From: Bacillus mesophilus
GTDB lineage: Bacteria; Bacillota; Bacilli; Bacillales; SA4
Direction of reading: 5' to 3'
Assembly (NCBI RefSeq): GCF_011008845.1
Contig: NZ_JAAIWM010000001.1
Location: 186,001 to 250,000 of the forward strand
Length of the DNA stretch: 64,000 nucleotides
Part shown: piece by piece, positions 34,554-45,153 of the stretch
Position numbering within the stretch: the stretch's first letter is position 1
How the letters are laid out: each line of letters opens with the position of its first letter
Notes under the pieces: model-generated
What the model saw: the letters and a program-made list of their open reading frames with translations, nothing else
Told to the model about the DNA's origin: nothing
The model's database searches: none
Program-made: the position numbers and the translations under genes

Positions 34554-35828
34554 CTATTCAAAGAAATAACCAAAGAATTTTTTTACTTTACTTGGGATGT
34601 TTTCATCCTGATTTTTTTGCTTTTTAACCGATTGGTTTTTAGGAGCCTTCTTTTCGACAGCTTCAACGGAAACCGTTGATCCAATCTTTTTACCCTGAAG
34701 TTTTGCATTCTTATAGGCGAATTGTATTAATCCAACACCAGTAGTATATTGTGGCTCACGAACACCTATATAATCTGGTACCGCAATTCGCACATTACTT
34801 CGAAGAACTAATTGAGCTAGTTCTAAAACACCTGGCATAGTAACCACCCCGCCAGTTAGAACAAATCCACCTGGTAACTCTCTAACGCCAACTTTTCTTA
34901 GCTCTTGTTGAACGAGCTCTAATATTTCTTCAAGTCTTGCTTCAATAATATCAGATATTTCTAGCTGGCTATATTGCTGATGTTGATCACTACCAATTGT
35001 AGGAACACTAAACACTTCTTCTTCAGAAGCATGATCGTAGAAACCATGTCCATGCTTAATTTTTATTTTTTCAGCATCCTCTGTAGATGTACGTAAACCT
35101 ATAGATAAGTCTTTTGTAATATGTTCACCACCGACAGGAATTACTGATGTTGAGCGTAAAATCCCCTGTTCAAATACTGATACGTTAGTGGAGCCTCCAC
35201 CTATATCAATAAGAGCAACACCAAGATTTTTTTCATCCTTTGATAAAGCAATCGAACCTGTTGCTAGAGGTTGTAAACATATATCAGTAATTTCTAGGCC
35301 GGCACGTTCTACACAGCGTAATAAATTATGTAATACAGTTTTTGAACCTGTAATAATAGTACCTTCCATCTCAAGACGGACACCAATCATCCCACGTGGA
35401 TCATTGATTTCATCCAAACCATCCACAATAAATTGTCTTGGAATTACATCTATAATTTCTCTTTCTGGTGGAATAGAAATCACTTGTGCAGCATCGATTA
35501 CACGAAGAATATCATCGTTTGTAATTTCACGATTATCACTTGAAACAGCTACTACACCATGACAAGATTGCAGCTGAATATGATTACCTGCTACTCCTAC
35601 CACTACTCGATTAATGGAAACACCAACCATCCGCTCTGCTTGCTCAATTGCCTTTTTAATAGAATGAACGGTTTCATCTATATCAACAATTGTTCCTTTA
35701 CGTAAACCTTCGGATTTTACATTCCCCACACCTATTATGTTCAAATTATCATTTAACATTTCTCCAATGATAACCTTCACATTGGATGTACCGATGTCAA
35801 GACTCACAAAGATTTCATTGTTGTTCAT
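34554..35828 (-). CDS. ftsA: Cell division protein FtsA
   Basis: A 424-residue actin-like protein that anchors FtsZ to the membrane. The phosphate-1 motif is near the start (VSLDIGTSNVKVIIG), the SHS2 (1C) domain follows, then the nucleotide motif LIDIGGGSTNVSVF near residue 205 and LTGGVVTMPG near 340. The C-terminal amphipathic helix is visible (KVKKFFGYFFE). The start is ATG at 35828 behind GGAGGTG. Confidence 0.96.
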   Translation of the reverse strand: MNNNEIFVSLDIGTSNVKVIIGEMLNDNLNIIGVGNVKSEGLRKGTIVDIDETVHSIKKAIEQAERMVGVSINRVVVGVAGNHIQLQSCHGVVAVSSDNREITNDDILRVIDAAQVISIPPEREIIDVIPRQFIVDGLDEINDPRGMIGVRLEMEGTIITGSKTVLHNLLRCVERAGLEITDICLQPLATGSIALSKDEKNLGVALIDIGGGSTNVSVFEQGILRSTSVIPVGGEHITKDLSIGLRTSTEDAEKIKIKHGHGFYDHASEEEVFSVPTIGSDQHQQYSQLEISDIIEARLEEILELVQQELRKVGVRELPGGFVLTGGVVTMPGVLELAQLVLRSNVRIAVPDYIGVREPQYTTGVGLIQFAYKNAKLQGKKIGSTVSVEAVEKKAPKNQSVKKQKNQDENIPSKVKKFFGYFFE

Positions 35829-35970
35829 TCTTTGGCACCTCCTTCATGATCTTACACTCTTATATTTTTAATAGTAGAGAACAACAATTTTTTTAATCAA
35901 TCAAAATTTATCACATAAAGAGAATATTCAACATATTCTAGCTTTTCCCTTTTTGAAAATTTAATTTTTC

Positions 35971-36321
35971 TTACTTTTCTCTAGAAACTGACCATTTTGA
36001 TATGATAATTCGACGAATAACGGCTATATTTTGGAATAACCTCACTCCAAAGGCAAATACAGCAGCCAAATACAAGTCTACACCAAGATGAACACCAAGA
36101 AAAGCTAAACTTGCAGCTAAAATAATATTAAAAAAGAAACCTGATACAAATACTTTTTCATCATATAGATTTTGGAGATGTGCTCTGATACCCCCAAACA
36201 GCGTATCTAATGAAGCAAGCACGGCTATTGACAAATAATTGGAATATTCGTCGGGTACCCGAATCTCTGAAGATAACCCAAGGACAATACCGATAATTAA
36301 GCCTAAAACTGGTAGCCACAT
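35971..36321 (-). CDS. sbp: Small basic membrane protein Sbp
   Basis: A 116-residue membrane protein (DUF1290 family) of the division cluster with three hydrophobic segments and the core SIAVLASLDTLFGGIRAHLQ. Function unknown; it always sits upstream of ftsA in Bacillus. The start is ATG at 36321 behind AAGGGGGG, giving MWLPVLGLIIG as in B. subtilis; the frame extends to 36348 inside ylxX. One base separates it from the ylxX stop. Confidence 0.9.
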   Translation of the reverse strand: MWLPVLGLIIGIVLGLSSEIRVPDEYSNYLSIAVLASLDTLFGGIRAHLQNLYDEKVFVSGFFFNIILAASLAFLGVHLGVDLYLAAVFAFGVRLFQNIAVIRRIIISKWSVSREK

Positions 36322-36322
36322 A

Positions 36323-37045
36323 TCAAGATCCCCCCTTCTCGGTTTCAACAGGCTGAGTATGTTTAAGACGTATTGGCTGATCGTAGGCAGGGATTGTTAG
36401 GTGATTAATAGGTGATGAAAACACTAGCATCAGGCCCTCTATTTCAAATTCAAACTCTATAGATTCAGAAGCTATCATTCTGTTGTAAAGTCTTTGTGGG
36501 TCATCTGCTAGCACCTTGACTTCAATAGGAACTCGAGGTAAACGAAAATTATTGATGGTCGTAAAACCATTTACATCACGTATGGCAGTTGTATTAATAT
36601 AACGTTGTTCAGCAATTGAGATATGCTTTGCTCCATTAATATTTAGCTCATTGATTAATCTTCGTAATACCTCAGCTGATACTTGTGGAGTGGATTGCCC
36701 GATGACTGGTTCAGTAAAGATACTTTCAATCGTAATGGTTATTCCTTGTCCACTTATATCAGTTAGACCTGCTTCTTCTCTTAGTTCTTGAAGGGTATTT
36801 TTTAAAGCTAGCTCTTTACTTTGTTCAATTTCTGATTCATATTTTTCTATAGTTTCTTCATATTTTCTTATCTCTTGTATAAGCTTTGATTGTTCTTCTA
36901 ATTCTTTATCAATCGCTTCTCTTAATTCCCAAGCATCTCTTGTATCTCGTACGACTGGTTCGTTGGTTGTTTGAAATTGGATGGCGAGCATTAAGCCAAC
37001 TAGTAACGCGATTAGGGAAAAAACATATATACTTCTATTTCGCAC
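36323..37045 (-). CDS. ylxX: DUF881 protein YlxX
   Basis: A 240-residue DUF881 protein: one N-terminal membrane helix, a coiled coil (about 30-90) and an extracytoplasmic domain with ELNINGAKHISIAEQRYI. Function unknown; two such genes are adjacent here and in B. subtilis. I chose GTG at 37045 because AAAGGTGAT lies 4-6 nt upstream; a GTG at 37054 is also open but sits inside that binding site. Confidence 0.85.
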   Translation of the reverse strand: MRNRSIYVFSLIALLVGLMLAIQFQTTNEPVVRDTRDAWELREAIDKELEEQSKLIQEIRKYEETIEKYESEIEQSKELALKNTLQELREEAGLTDISGQGITITIESIFTEPVIGQSTPQVSAEVLRRLINELNINGAKHISIAEQRYINTTAIRDVNGFTTINNFRLPRVPIEVKVLADDPQRLYNRMIASESIEFEFEIEGLMLVFSSPINHLTIPAYDQPIRLKHTQPVETEKGGS

Positions 37046-37071
37046 GAGTATCACCTTTCATTTTACTTCAT

Positions 37072-37773
37072 CTAATCTTGGCCAAGCTGGGGCTCTAAGA
37101 TAATTTGTTGCTGTTTAGCAATTTTCACGTTGATATTGTCATTGACCAGCTGATCTTTTACACCACCAGTGATGTTGAGAGCTGCATCTAGAACATCTGA
37201 ATCACCAACTGCTGTTATAACAAATGGTGCTGGGTGCTGGGTACCATCAACACTAACAACGGGACCTATACAAGATATATAGGAGTCATGAAATATACGT
37301 TGGCCATTGATAGCGATCGCATTAGCACCAGAAATTAACAATTCGTTAATAACATTGTGGAGATGCCCTTCATGGACAATATAATTGTTTACATTTGCCT
37401 CTGAAGGTACATAAGATGCATCTTCCAACGTTACTTCGACTCCAGGTCCTTGTATCTTTATTTCACCGACGTACATTCTGAGTTTCTCTACGTCTTCAAC
37501 AAGATTGAATAATACCTGCTCTTGATCAGCTAAGTTCTCTTCAATCTCACGAATTTTTTCTTGCCTTTCAAAGAGCTCTTGTTGTAGATTTCTGTTTAAT
37601 TCCTCTTGCTTTACTAGGGTGTTTCGATATTCATATTCTCTTTCCCATTGCCGGTTCGTAATACGATTGGCTTCATTGTTTTCAGTTTTAGTAAATTGAT
37701 AGGAAAAAGAAATCATAAAACCTAAAACTATACAAACAAATGAGAGTATTAAATGATTACCCTTCACTTTCAT
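37072..37773 (-). CDS. ylxW: DUF881 protein YlxW
   Basis: A 233-residue DUF881 protein, paralogue of the neighbour YlxX: membrane helix at about 8-25, coiled coil to about 95, then the domain with LLISGANAIAINGQRI and VITAVGDSDVLDAALNITGG. Start is ATG at 37773, overlapping divIB by 17 nt, so translation is probably coupled. No enzyme motif is visible. Confidence 0.87.
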   Translation of the reverse strand: MKVKGNHLILSFVCIVLGFMISFSYQFTKTENNEANRITNRQWEREYEYRNTLVKQEELNRNLQQELFERQEKIREIEENLADQEQVLFNLVEDVEKLRMYVGEIKIQGPGVEVTLEDASYVPSEANVNNYIVHEGHLHNVINELLISGANAIAINGQRIFHDSYISCIGPVVSVDGTQHPAPFVITAVGDSDVLDAALNITGGVKDQLVNDNINVKIAKQQQIILEPQLGQD

Positions 37774-38560
37774 CTTCGTTCACTTCTTCCTCTTTTTCCT
37801 GCGTTTGTTCCATCGTTTCATAAGACTCGAAGTAGTATGCAACCTCCATATGAATAATCCCTTTTAAATTTGGATCTAGTTGATTAACGATTGCTGGATA
37901 TGCACTCATCTTTTTAGCAAAATCAGTAATCGATGCCCGAACCTCAAAGCCATCATTCATATACAATGTAATTTGGTATGGATCTGATTCCTGCGGAGTA
38001 TGATGCACCTCAGAAATTGAATTAGTTATAGCTGGTTTTAGCTTCGCTAGTTCTCCAGCCATTTCTTGCAATGTGCTACCTGTCTCCCAGTTCATTAATA
38101 TGGGGGCATCTGACTGCAACATTGTTTCTTCATTAATCTCAAGAATGGTTCCATTCTCTAATATTGGAACAATACCACCACTGTTCATTGCGTATGCTAC
38201 TCTTTTCATCTCAGTTACAGATATGATTACACTGTTTGGAAACTTTCGTTCAATGTTAACTTCTTTGATCTCTTGATTTTTTTTAATCTTCTTAATAACT
38301 GAATCAGCTTTTACACTCCAAAAGCTTGTCCGATTTGAAAGGCCAGATAGACTAATAATTTCTTCTGAGGGAACGTGTATATTCCCTGTTACCTCGATAT
38401 TAACAATGTGACTAAGCGGAGACTGAAGATAGAGGATGCTGATAATAAGAAGAAAAAAGATAGACACTGAGAAAATGAGTCTGCGGTTGGCTTTCTGTCT
38501 TCTTTGCTGCTTTAACTTTGGTATACGATCTTCAAGTGTAAGTACTTTCCCCTTCTCCAT
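37757..38560 (-). CDS. divIB: Division septum protein DivIB (FtsQ)
   Basis: A 267-residue bitopic protein of the divisome that works with FtsL and DivIC to control septal wall synthesis. A basic cytoplasmic tail (RIPKLKQQRRQKANRR), one membrane helix, a POTRA domain (from IVNIEVTGNIHVPSEEI) and an acidic C terminus are visible. The start is ATG at 38560, matching the family; a TTG at 38578 in the same frame is less likely. The 292 bp upstream hold only the murB terminator. Confidence 0.92.
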   Translation of the reverse strand: MEKGKVLTLEDRIPKLKQQRRQKANRRLIFSVSIFFLLIISILYLQSPLSHIVNIEVTGNIHVPSEEIISLSGLSNRTSFWSVKADSVIKKIKKNQEIKEVNIERKFPNSVIISVTEMKRVAYAMNSGGIVPILENGTILEINEETMLQSDAPILMNWETGSTLQEMAGELAKLKPAITNSISEVHHTPQESDPYQITLYMNDGFEVRASITDFAKKMSAYPAIVNQLDPNLKGIIHMEVAYYFESYETMEQTQEKEEEVNEDESEG

Positions 38561-38762
38561 ACAATAATCCACCCACAAATTTTATTTTTCGCTTCTCAAT
38601 CGAACCGCATTTTCTGTGAGTTAAGTTTTATAGAATAACTTTAACCCTTTTTTAGCTATTTTTAACTTTCGGCTCCTAATAGCTATATGTATAACCCCTC
38701 AACTACAAATTACTGAAAGGTATCTTGTTCAAAAGAGCCTAATTTATAACTATTTAGAAAGG

Positions 38763-38791
38763 AATAAAACGGCACGATTACCATGCCGTTT
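38763..38791 (-). terminator. Terminator of murB
   Basis: An 8-bp stem (38767-38774 and 38784-38791) with a 9-nt loop is followed on the minus strand by TATTCC after UUUU, 60 nt past murB. Moderate strength. Confidence 0.55.
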
Positions 38792-38852
38792 CTATTACTT
38801 AATATAGAACTCATCGTGTTTAAATTATATCATAATAGGACTAGATAGTGGA

Positions 38853-39761
38853 TTATTTTCGACCAATTATTTCAATTTCTGTATGCATATCTACATTAAA
38901 TTTTTCTTTGATCTCACTCTTTATATGTTGAATTAAGTTTAATACATCAGCAGCCGTCGCATTTTCTTTGTTTACGATGAAATTAGCATGCATTTCTGAA
39001 ACCTGAGCACCACCTATTTGGTAGCCTTTTAATCCTGCTTTTTCAATCAACTGACCTGCATACTCTGGTAACGGATTTCTAAAAATGCTACCTGCACAAG
39101 GGAAATTCCATGGCTGTGTTTCTCTACGATAGTCTTTGTTTTTCTGTAATTGCGATTTAATTTCCTCTGTTTGGCCTTCTTTAAGTTGCAGTACCGCCTT
39201 CACACAAATACCGGGACGCTCCTTTTGAAGAACCGATGTACGATATGAAAACTTTAAATCTTCATTTGTAAGCCATTCAAATGTACCATCCTCAAAGAGA
39301 ACATAGGCCTTTTCAACAATTTTTGACATATCTGACATATGTGCACCAGCATTCATATAAACTGCTCCACCTAATGAGCCTGGTATTCCCCCAGCAAACT
39401 CTAAGCCCGCTAAACCTTTTCGGGAAAGAACAGTAGCTAGCTTTATTAAAGGATATCCCCCTTCAACAACTACTTCTGTACCATTAACTTCTAGGGAGTC
39501 CATTCCGTCCCCTAACTTTATTACGACTCCCTCGATTCCCTGATCAGAAACTAAAAGGTTGGAGCCTCTACCGATTGCTCTCCAATTAACTCCCTGCTCT
39601 CTTACTAGTTTCATTGTTCGTTCTAATCCCTCAACAGAAGATGGTTCTACAAATAAATCAGCTGGACCACCTATCTTCATCGTTGTGTGATTCGCCAAGG
39701 CTTCACCTAACACTACTTTACCTACATTCGCTTCCTGAAGTAGTTTCGCTAATTTTTCCAT
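38853..39761 (-). CDS. murB: UDP-N-acetylenolpyruvoylglucosamine reductase
   Basis: A 302-residue type II MurB, reducing the enolpyruvyl group to make UDP-MurNAc with FAD and NADPH. The FAD-binding PCMH domain shows [12 protein letters not shown] and [18 protein letters not shown]; the substrate domain has the catalytic serine in [10 protein letters not shown] and ends with MHTEIEIIG. The start is ATG at 39761 behind TAGGAGG. Placed between murG and divIB as in B. subtilis. Confidence 0.95.
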   Translation of the reverse strand: MEKLAKLLQEANVGKVVLGEALANHTTMKIGGPADLFVEPSSVEGLERTMKLVREQGVNWRAIGRGSNLLVSDQGIEGVVIKLGDGMDSLEVNGTEVVVEGGYPLIKLATVLSRKGLAGLEFAGGIPGSLGGAVYMNAGAHMSDMSKIVEKAYVLFEDGTFEWLTNEDLKFSYRTSVLQKERPGICVKAVLQLKEGQTEEIKSQLQKNKDYRRETQPWNFPCAGSIFRNPLPEYAGQLIEKAGLKGYQIGGAQVSEMHANFIVNKENATAADVLNLIQHIKSEIKEKFNVDMHTEIEIIGRK

Positions 39762-39859
39762 GTTGACCTCCTAACAGAAAACCCAACCTATTTGTCTTCT
39801 TTATAGTATGCAAGCAATTAGGCAAGAGTCATCGTTATTTTTCTTAAACCTCTACGGAT

Positions 39860-40951
39860 TTATTTTGTATGTTTTTTAATTAGTTGATATAGCTTATCTG
39901 CTGCATCAGGAATCCCTAGCTCAATGGCATTTCCCTTCATTTCTTTCCATTTTGCTTCATTTCCAACTATACCATGAATCTCATGAAGGAGTGTTTCACC
40001 TGATAATTCAGATTCTCTAAGTAATACCGCGGCACCATTTTTTTCTAAAGAAGCAGCATTCTTTTCTTGATGATTATTTGTCACATAGGGACTTGGTATT
40101 AATATACTCGGGACACCCAAAGCAGTGATTTCTGCCAAAGTTGTAGCTCCTGCTCTTGCGACAATTAGATCAACATTTTGAAGGTAATCCGGCATATTAT
40201 GTAAAAAAGGTTTTACAATAATATTCGTTGGGTTACCCTCTCTTTCAATCTCTTCTTTTACTTTATCATAGTGTATTTCTCCAGTAATATATAAAACTTC
40301 ATATTTTTGTTGTTTAAATTGTGGAAGTGCGGCAATGCAAGTATCATTAATCGGTCTTGCCCCTCTACTTCCTCCTACAATAAGGACGGTTTTTTTATTT
40401 GGATTCAAACCAAGCATTTCTTTATCAACACCTTGATTCTGAATCACTTCAGAAGCTCTAGGGTTACCTGTTAATTTTACCTTATTTGAAGGGAAAAAGG
40501 GTAGAGCTTCCTTAAAGCAAATTGCAATCTGATCAACGTATCTACTTAAAAACTTATTTGTTAAACCAGGGACACTATTTTGCTCATGTATGACAGTTGG
40601 AACCTTTAGTTTGGCTGCTGCATATACTACAGGTCCACAAACATACCCACCAGTTCCGATCACAATATCTGGTCTAAAACTTTTAATAACTTTTTTACTT
40701 TCATGGACACCTTTTAAAAAGCGGTAGATGGTTTTTATATTTTCAATCGAAACTTTCCTTTTAAAGCCTGTGATATGAATAGCTTTAAAGGGAATGTCTT
40801 CTTCTTGACTTATGATTTTATTTTCTAATCCCAATTCTGTACCCATATATAAAAAAGAAGCGCTCGGCTCCTGTTTTTTTATCTCTTTAATTAATGCGAG
40901 TGCAGGATAGATATGTCCTCCTGTACCTCCACCACTTATAAGAACCTTCAT
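39860..40951 (-). CDS. murG: Lipid II synthase MurG
   Basis: A 363-residue glycosyltransferase adding GlcNAc to lipid I at the inner membrane face to give lipid II. The GT-B glycine loop [11 protein letters not shown] is at residues 7-17, and the second-domain loop GGSRGA is near 190, with [14 protein letters not shown] near 287 in the donor site. Start is ATG at 40951 behind GGAGGG. Confidence 0.96.
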   Translation of the reverse strand: MKVLISGGGTGGHIYPALALIKEIKKQEPSASFLYMGTELGLENKIISQEEDIPFKAIHITGFKRKVSIENIKTIYRFLKGVHESKKVIKSFRPDIVIGTGGYVCGPVVYAAAKLKVPTVIHEQNSVPGLTNKFLSRYVDQIAICFKEALPFFPSNKVKLTGNPRASEVIQNQGVDKEMLGLNPNKKTVLIVGGSRGARPINDTCIAALPQFKQQKYEVLYITGEIHYDKVKEEIEREGNPTNIIVKPFLHNMPDYLQNVDLIVARAGATTLAEITALGVPSILIPSPYVTNNHQEKNAASLEKNGAAVLLRESELSGETLLHEIHGIVGNEAKWKEMKGNAIELGIPDAADKLYQLIKKHTK

Positions 40952-41062
40952 GTTTCTCCCTCCACTTTCGATCTGTCATTAACTAGTTTTCGTTATTTTA
41001 GGAAATGAGAAGGTAGTCTGTTTAAAAAGGGATTCCAAAAAATTTTATACTTTCCTATTACC

Positions 41063-41102
41063 CAAAAAAATAGCTAAAACCCTGCTAACTAACACAGGGT
41101 TT
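41063..41102 (-). terminator. Possible terminator of spoVE
   Basis: An 8-bp stem (41077-41084 and 41095-41102) with a 10-nt loop follows spoVE by 8 nt, with TTTTAGC and then seven U further on in the minus-strand RNA. Confidence 0.5.
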
Positions 41103-41109
41103 GTATCTA

Positions 41110-42213
41110 CTAATATCTCGCATATCGACTAATATTTAATAAAACTCCAACTGCCATGAGCATCAAGGTTAAGGACGAGCCTCCATAACTTAGGAAAGGA
41201 AGTGTAATCCCTGTAACGGGCATGAGACCGATGACAACCCCAATATTTATAATCACCTGTATAGCAATCATTGAAATGATACCAATCGCTAGGAAGCTTC
41301 CGAATAAATCTGGAGCACCAAGTGCAATTCTAACACCACGCCATAGTAGTAAGGCAAATAATAAAATAACAAGAGAGCCTCCAATAAAGCCCAGTTCCTC
41401 TGCTAAGATGGCAAAGATAAAATCAGTTTGAGGCTCAGGTAGATAAAAGAATTTCTGTCGACTTTTACCTAGTCCTAACCCTAGCAATCCTCCAGGTCCA
41501 ATGGCGTAGAGGGATTGAATGATTTGGAACCCACTACCTAATGGATCCTGCCATGGATCTAAAAACGAAGTAATACGTTTAATTCGATATGGAGCTGATA
41601 GAATAAGGCCTACAAATCCAGCTACCCCAATAAGGCCAAGACCAACGAAATGGCTGATTCTACCACCAGCAACAAAAATCATGACCATACATGTTCCAAC
41701 CATAACTGTACCAGTTCCTAAATCAGGCTGAAGCATGATCATACCAAATGCAAAGAATACTAAGGCTAGCGATGGTAGTAGTCCTTGCCTTAATGAAGTG
41801 ATCTTCTTTTGGTTTTCAGATAAATATTTAGCTAGGAACGCAATCATGGCCAACTTCATAAATTCAGACGGTTGAATAGAGAATGCCCCAACCCCGATCC
41901 AGCTTCTTGCCCCACCACGGACTAACCCTACTCCTGGTATCAAAACTAAAACTAATAAAATAAAACAAATAATAAGGACAACTTTAGACCATGTTCGCCA
42001 TGTCCAATAATCAATATTCATAATAAAAAACATGGCGATGACTCCTAGTCCTGCAAAAAGCAATTGCCTCTTTGCAAAGAAAAAGGAATCTCCATCAAAT
42101 TTATAGGTTGCCCACGCAGCACTTGCACTGTAAACCATTATCATTCCTATGGCTAAGAGTAATAGTGTAAGCACTACGAGTAAAAAATCTGGTGTTGATT
42201 TCTTTGTCGGCAA
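41110..42213 (-). CDS. spoVE: Sporulation SEDS glycosyltransferase SpoVE
   Basis: A 367-residue SEDS-family polymerase with ten hydrophobic segments, needed for spore cortex together with SpoVD. Family motifs: SIQPSEFMKLAMI, MLQPDLGTG, PYRIKRI and LPFLSYGGSS. It resembles B. subtilis SpoVE along its whole length more than FtsW. The start is TTG at 42213 (reading LPTKKSTPDFLL), 8 nt after GAGGTGAT; a GTG at 42222 is part of that binding site. Lies between murD and murG. Confidence 0.92.
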   Translation of the reverse strand: MPTKKSTPDFLLVVLTLLLLAIGMIMVYSASAAWATYKFDGDSFFFAKRQLLFAGLGVIAMFFIMNIDYWTWRTWSKVVLIICFILLVLVLIPGVGLVRGGARSWIGVGAFSIQPSEFMKLAMIAFLAKYLSENQKKITSLRQGLLPSLALVFFAFGMIMLQPDLGTGTVMVGTCMVMIFVAGGRISHFVGLGLIGVAGFVGLILSAPYRIKRITSFLDPWQDPLGSGFQIIQSLYAIGPGGLLGLGLGKSRQKFFYLPEPQTDFIFAILAEELGFIGGSLVILLFALLLWRGVRIALGAPDLFGSFLAIGIISMIAIQVIINIGVVIGLMPVTGITLPFLSYGGSSLTLMLMAVGVLLNISRYARY

Positions 42214-42337
42214 GTGGATCACCTCAGGTCCTTAAATTAAGGACAATTACCGCTCAGACATACATAAACAAAATTTATAAAAAGTATGTATGATGCTAAA
42301 CAGAGGCCCTTCAATTTATCCATAAAAGGCCAAGCCC

Positions 42338-43690
42338 TTACTTCAGTCTATGCACTGCCTCCACAAAAATGTCACCTCTTACTTCAAATGTTTTATATTG
42401 ATCCCAGCTTGCACAAGCAGGTGACAATAAAACTACATCATTTGGTTGTGATAATTTGTAAGCGACAGGCACTGCATGTTCCACATTATCGACATGTTCT
42501 ATCGATTTAATCCCTACTTCTTTTGCAATTCTTATTAATTTTTCAGCTGTCTCACCAAAAGTAACGAGTGCTTTTACATGTTTAAGGTACGGTTTTAAGT
42601 CATCGAATTCATTTCCACGATCAAGTCCACCCGCTAAAAGGATGGTAGGTTGGGTAAACGATGATAATGCCTTACTAGTAGCTAAAATATTGGTTGCTTT
42701 TGAATCATTATAGAATAATCTGTCCTGAATAGATGTAACAAATTGTAAACGATGCTTTACTCCAGTAAATGTTTTTAACACATGACTGATTGCATCATTT
42801 TCGATTCCAATTAGCTTAGCTACTGAGACTGCGGCTAAGATATTTTCCAAGTTGTGTTGACCTGGGAGAGCAATCTCCTCTACTTTCATTACTTTCTCCT
42901 CGCAATAACTGATAAAACCATCAATAACTGATGCACCACTTGGGATAGCCTGCTTTGAAGAGAATAAGATCTTCCTTGCTTTACATGTTGTTGCAAGTGT
43001 TTGAACCTCTAAATCATCTGCATTTAGGACTAAGTAATCATCTTCAGTCTGGTTCATAAAAATATTTGATTTAGCTTTACCATATTCCTTTTTTGTACCG
43101 TGATAATCTAAATGAGCTTCAAACAAATTTAAAAACACGGAAATTTTAGGACGAAAAGTTTGAACACCAAGCAATTGAAAGGATGAAAGCTCGGTAACAA
43201 CATAATCACTCGGTGAAGCTGTTTGAACGACTTCACACGCAACTGTACCGATATTCCCTGCAATAATAGGGTTCTTTCTACCTGTTAGCAACATTTCATA
43301 AATAAGTGTGGTCGTTGTTGTCTTACCATTAGACCCAGTGATCCCAATAAAAGGTGCTTCGGAGATCTGATACGCTAATTCGATCTCAGTTAGAACCGGA
43401 ATATTTAGTTCAACCGCTTTTTGGATGAGAGGGTTTGAATAAGGTATTCCTGGGTTTTTTATGATCGCAGCAAGAGATGAATGTACTAGCTCTGGCGGAT
43501 GTTCACCACAAATAACCCTAATCCCTATCGATTGTAAGGATTGGGCTGATTCATTTTCCTCTAAAGGTTTTATGTCGTTCACCACTACGTTAGCTCCTAA
43601 CTGTTGTAGGAGCTTCGCTGCGGCATAGCCACTTTTGGCTAAGCCCAGCACTAATACTTGTTTATCTTTATAAGATTGTATATTTTTCAA
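42338..43690 (-). CDS. murD: UDP-MurNAc-L-Ala:D-glutamate ligase
   Basis: A 450-residue Mur ligase adding D-glutamate in cytoplasmic peptidoglycan precursor synthesis. A Rossmann-like N-terminal domain ([14 protein letters not shown]), the ATP loop [12 protein letters not shown] at residues 117-127, and the C-terminal domain with [16 protein letters not shown] are present. The start is TTG at 43690, immediately after the mraY TAA, with GAGGTG inside the mraY end. Confidence 0.95.
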   Translation of the reverse strand: MKNIQSYKDKQVLVLGLAKSGYAAAKLLQQLGANVVVNDIKPLEENESAQSLQSIGIRVICGEHPPELVHSSLAAIIKNPGIPYSNPLIQKAVELNIPVLTEIELAYQISEAPFIGITGSNGKTTTTTLIYEMLLTGRKNPIIAGNIGTVACEVVQTASPSDYVVTELSSFQLLGVQTFRPKISVFLNLFEAHLDYHGTKKEYGKAKSNIFMNQTEDDYLVLNADDLEVQTLATTCKARKILFSSKQAIPSGASVIDGFISYCEEKVMKVEEIALPGQHNLENILAAVSVAKLIGIENDAISHVLKTFTGVKHRLQFVTSIQDRLFYNDSKATNILATSKALSSFTQPTILLAGGLDRGNEFDDLKPYLKHVKALVTFGETAEKLIRIAKEVGIKSIEHVDNVEHAVPVAYKLSQPNDVVLLSPACASWDQYKTFEVRGDIFVEAVHRLK

Positions 43691-44665
43691 TTACATCCAC
43701 ACCTCAATATAAATTCCAATAGCAGCGAAAAGTAAACCCACAGTCCAAAAAGTGACAACCACTCTCCACTCCGACCACCCAACTAATTCATAATGGTGAT
43801 GAAGAGGGCTCATCTTAAAGACCCTTTTCCCTGTTGTTTTAAACGAAATTACCTGAATGATCACCGACAGAGTTTCTAAAACAAATACTCCCCCAATAAT
43901 AACGAGGAGAATTTCAAGCTTTGTTAGAATAGCAATAGCTGCAATTGCCCCACCTAATGCTAAGGAGCCTGTGTCTCCCATGAAGACTTTGGCTGGGTGG
44001 GCATTAAATACTAGGAACCCTAGGACAGCTCCGACTACTGCAACCGAAAAGATTGCAACATTAAATTGCCCCTGACCCCAGGCAAGAACTGCAAAGGCTC
44101 CAAAAGAAATAGCAGCCGTTCCAGCAAGTAATCCATCTAGCCCATCTGTTAAGTTAACAGCATTAGAACCACCCACTAGCATAAATACAATAAATACAAG
44201 GTAAAACCAACCTAGATCAAATGAAAGATCTGTTCCCGGAATTCCCACAACAGTAGAAAAATCATACTGAATAAAAATAATAAAGAAGATTATGGCAATC
44301 AGAATTTGGCCTACTAACTTCTGTTTAGAAGTTAAACCCAAGTTTCTCTTCATAGCTACCTTAATATAGTCATCTAAAAAGCCAAGAATTCCATAACCAA
44401 TTGTCACAAACAAAAGTAAAAGTACTTCAATAGATGGAGTCGAGAATTGATAGGTCACAATCAAGGTTGTTACAATTGTTGCTAGTAGAATCATCAAGCC
44501 ACCCATAGTAGGTGTTCCTGACTTCTTCTGATGTGATTGTGGTCCCTCCTCCCTAATACTTTGGCCAAATTTTAATCTTCTTAAAAAGGGAATAAAAATG
44601 GGAGATAGAAGAACAGATATTAGAAAAGCCATGATAATGGTGATTAATATTACTTGTTCTATCAT
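43691..44665 (-). CDS. mraY: Phospho-MurNAc-pentapeptide translocase
   Basis: A 324-residue membrane enzyme with about ten helices that transfers phospho-MurNAc-pentapeptide to undecaprenyl phosphate, forming lipid I. Catalytic motifs: FLDDYIK with the aspartate pair, [20 protein letters not shown], and SPLHHHYEL near the C terminus. Start is ATG at 44665 behind AGGAGGAG, overlapping the stop of the preceding orphan gene as ATGA. Confidence 0.96.
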   Translation of the reverse strand: MIEQVILITIIMAFLISVLLSPIFIPFLRRLKFGQSIREEGPQSHQKKSGTPTMGGLMILLATIVTTLIVTYQFSTPSIEVLLLLFVTIGYGILGFLDDYIKVAMKRNLGLTSKQKLVGQILIAIIFFIIFIQYDFSTVVGIPGTDLSFDLGWFYLVFIVFMLVGGSNAVNLTDGLDGLLAGTAAISFGAFAVLAWGQGQFNVAIFSVAVVGAVLGFLVFNAHPAKVFMGDTGSLALGGAIAAIAILTKLEILLVIIGGVFVLETLSVIIQVISFKTTGKRVFKMSPLHHHYELVGWSEWRVVVTFWTVGLLFAAIGIYIEVWM

Positions 44666-45153
44666 TGTTCCTCTCCTCCTTGCTTTTGAAAAATCATTTC
44701 AGAGTTAACAGATTCAATTCTGTTTGTTAGGTTTATAATGGTGTCTTTTAGTGAATCAACATATGATATATTATCATCTATATGTGTATTAGTCATAGAA
44801 AATGAAAATTTGGTATCCACAGTGTTAGTTCCTTTCAAAGCAAGTGAGTGAAGGTAGTTCTTAATGACTACTTCAATTGACTCCAGAGGGTCTTCTACAA
44901 TAAATACAGGAAAGTGTGTTGGAAGAAACTTTGGGAGACTATGTTCTTTTCTCCACAACGTAGCAATAGCACCGTTGTTTAGCGCATTTTTTAAACTCTC
45001 CTTATTTTCCTCGGCATGTAATGCTAATGGAAGATAGAGACCTTTGGAAACAGATAAATCAGGGTCACAATAGACGATATTAATTCCAACATCATCCAAC
45101 TGTAGCCCTCTTTGAAGTGGGCAGTCCTTCTTCACATCAGCCAAAGTTAACAT
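44662..45153 (-). CDS. Standalone MurF N-terminal-domain-like protein
   Basis: A 163-residue protein between murE and mraY. Residues 36-101 look like the UDP-binding first domain of MurF/Mur[21 protein letters not shown], then [15 protein letters not shown] and [14 protein letters not shown]. The next-door MurE shows the matching pattern [10 protein letters not shown]...[13 protein letters not shown]. There is no ATP loop (GTNGKT), no central or C-terminal ligase domain, and the DSR motif is lost. Residues 110-163 form a polar tail with a short predicted helix. It overlaps murE by 7 nt (GGGGAG inside murE) and mraY by ATGA, so it is under translation. This is the place of murF in the E. coli cluster. 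It could be a remnant of murF or a regulatory or scaffold domain; function unknown. Confidence 0.75.
   Translation of the reverse strand: MLTLADVKKDCPLQRGLQLDDVGINIVYCDPDLSVSKGLYLPLALHAEENKESLKNALNNGAIATLWRKEHSLPKFLPTHFPVFIVEDPLESIEVVIKNYLHSLALKGTNTVDTKFSFSMTNTHIDDNISYVDSLKDTIINLTNRIESVNSEMIFQKQGGEEQ

Noticed and set aside
44662..45153. Orphan reading frame as a frameshifted full-length murF
   Set aside because: There is no room: mraY begins at its stop, and no ligase sequence exists in other frames between murE and mraY.
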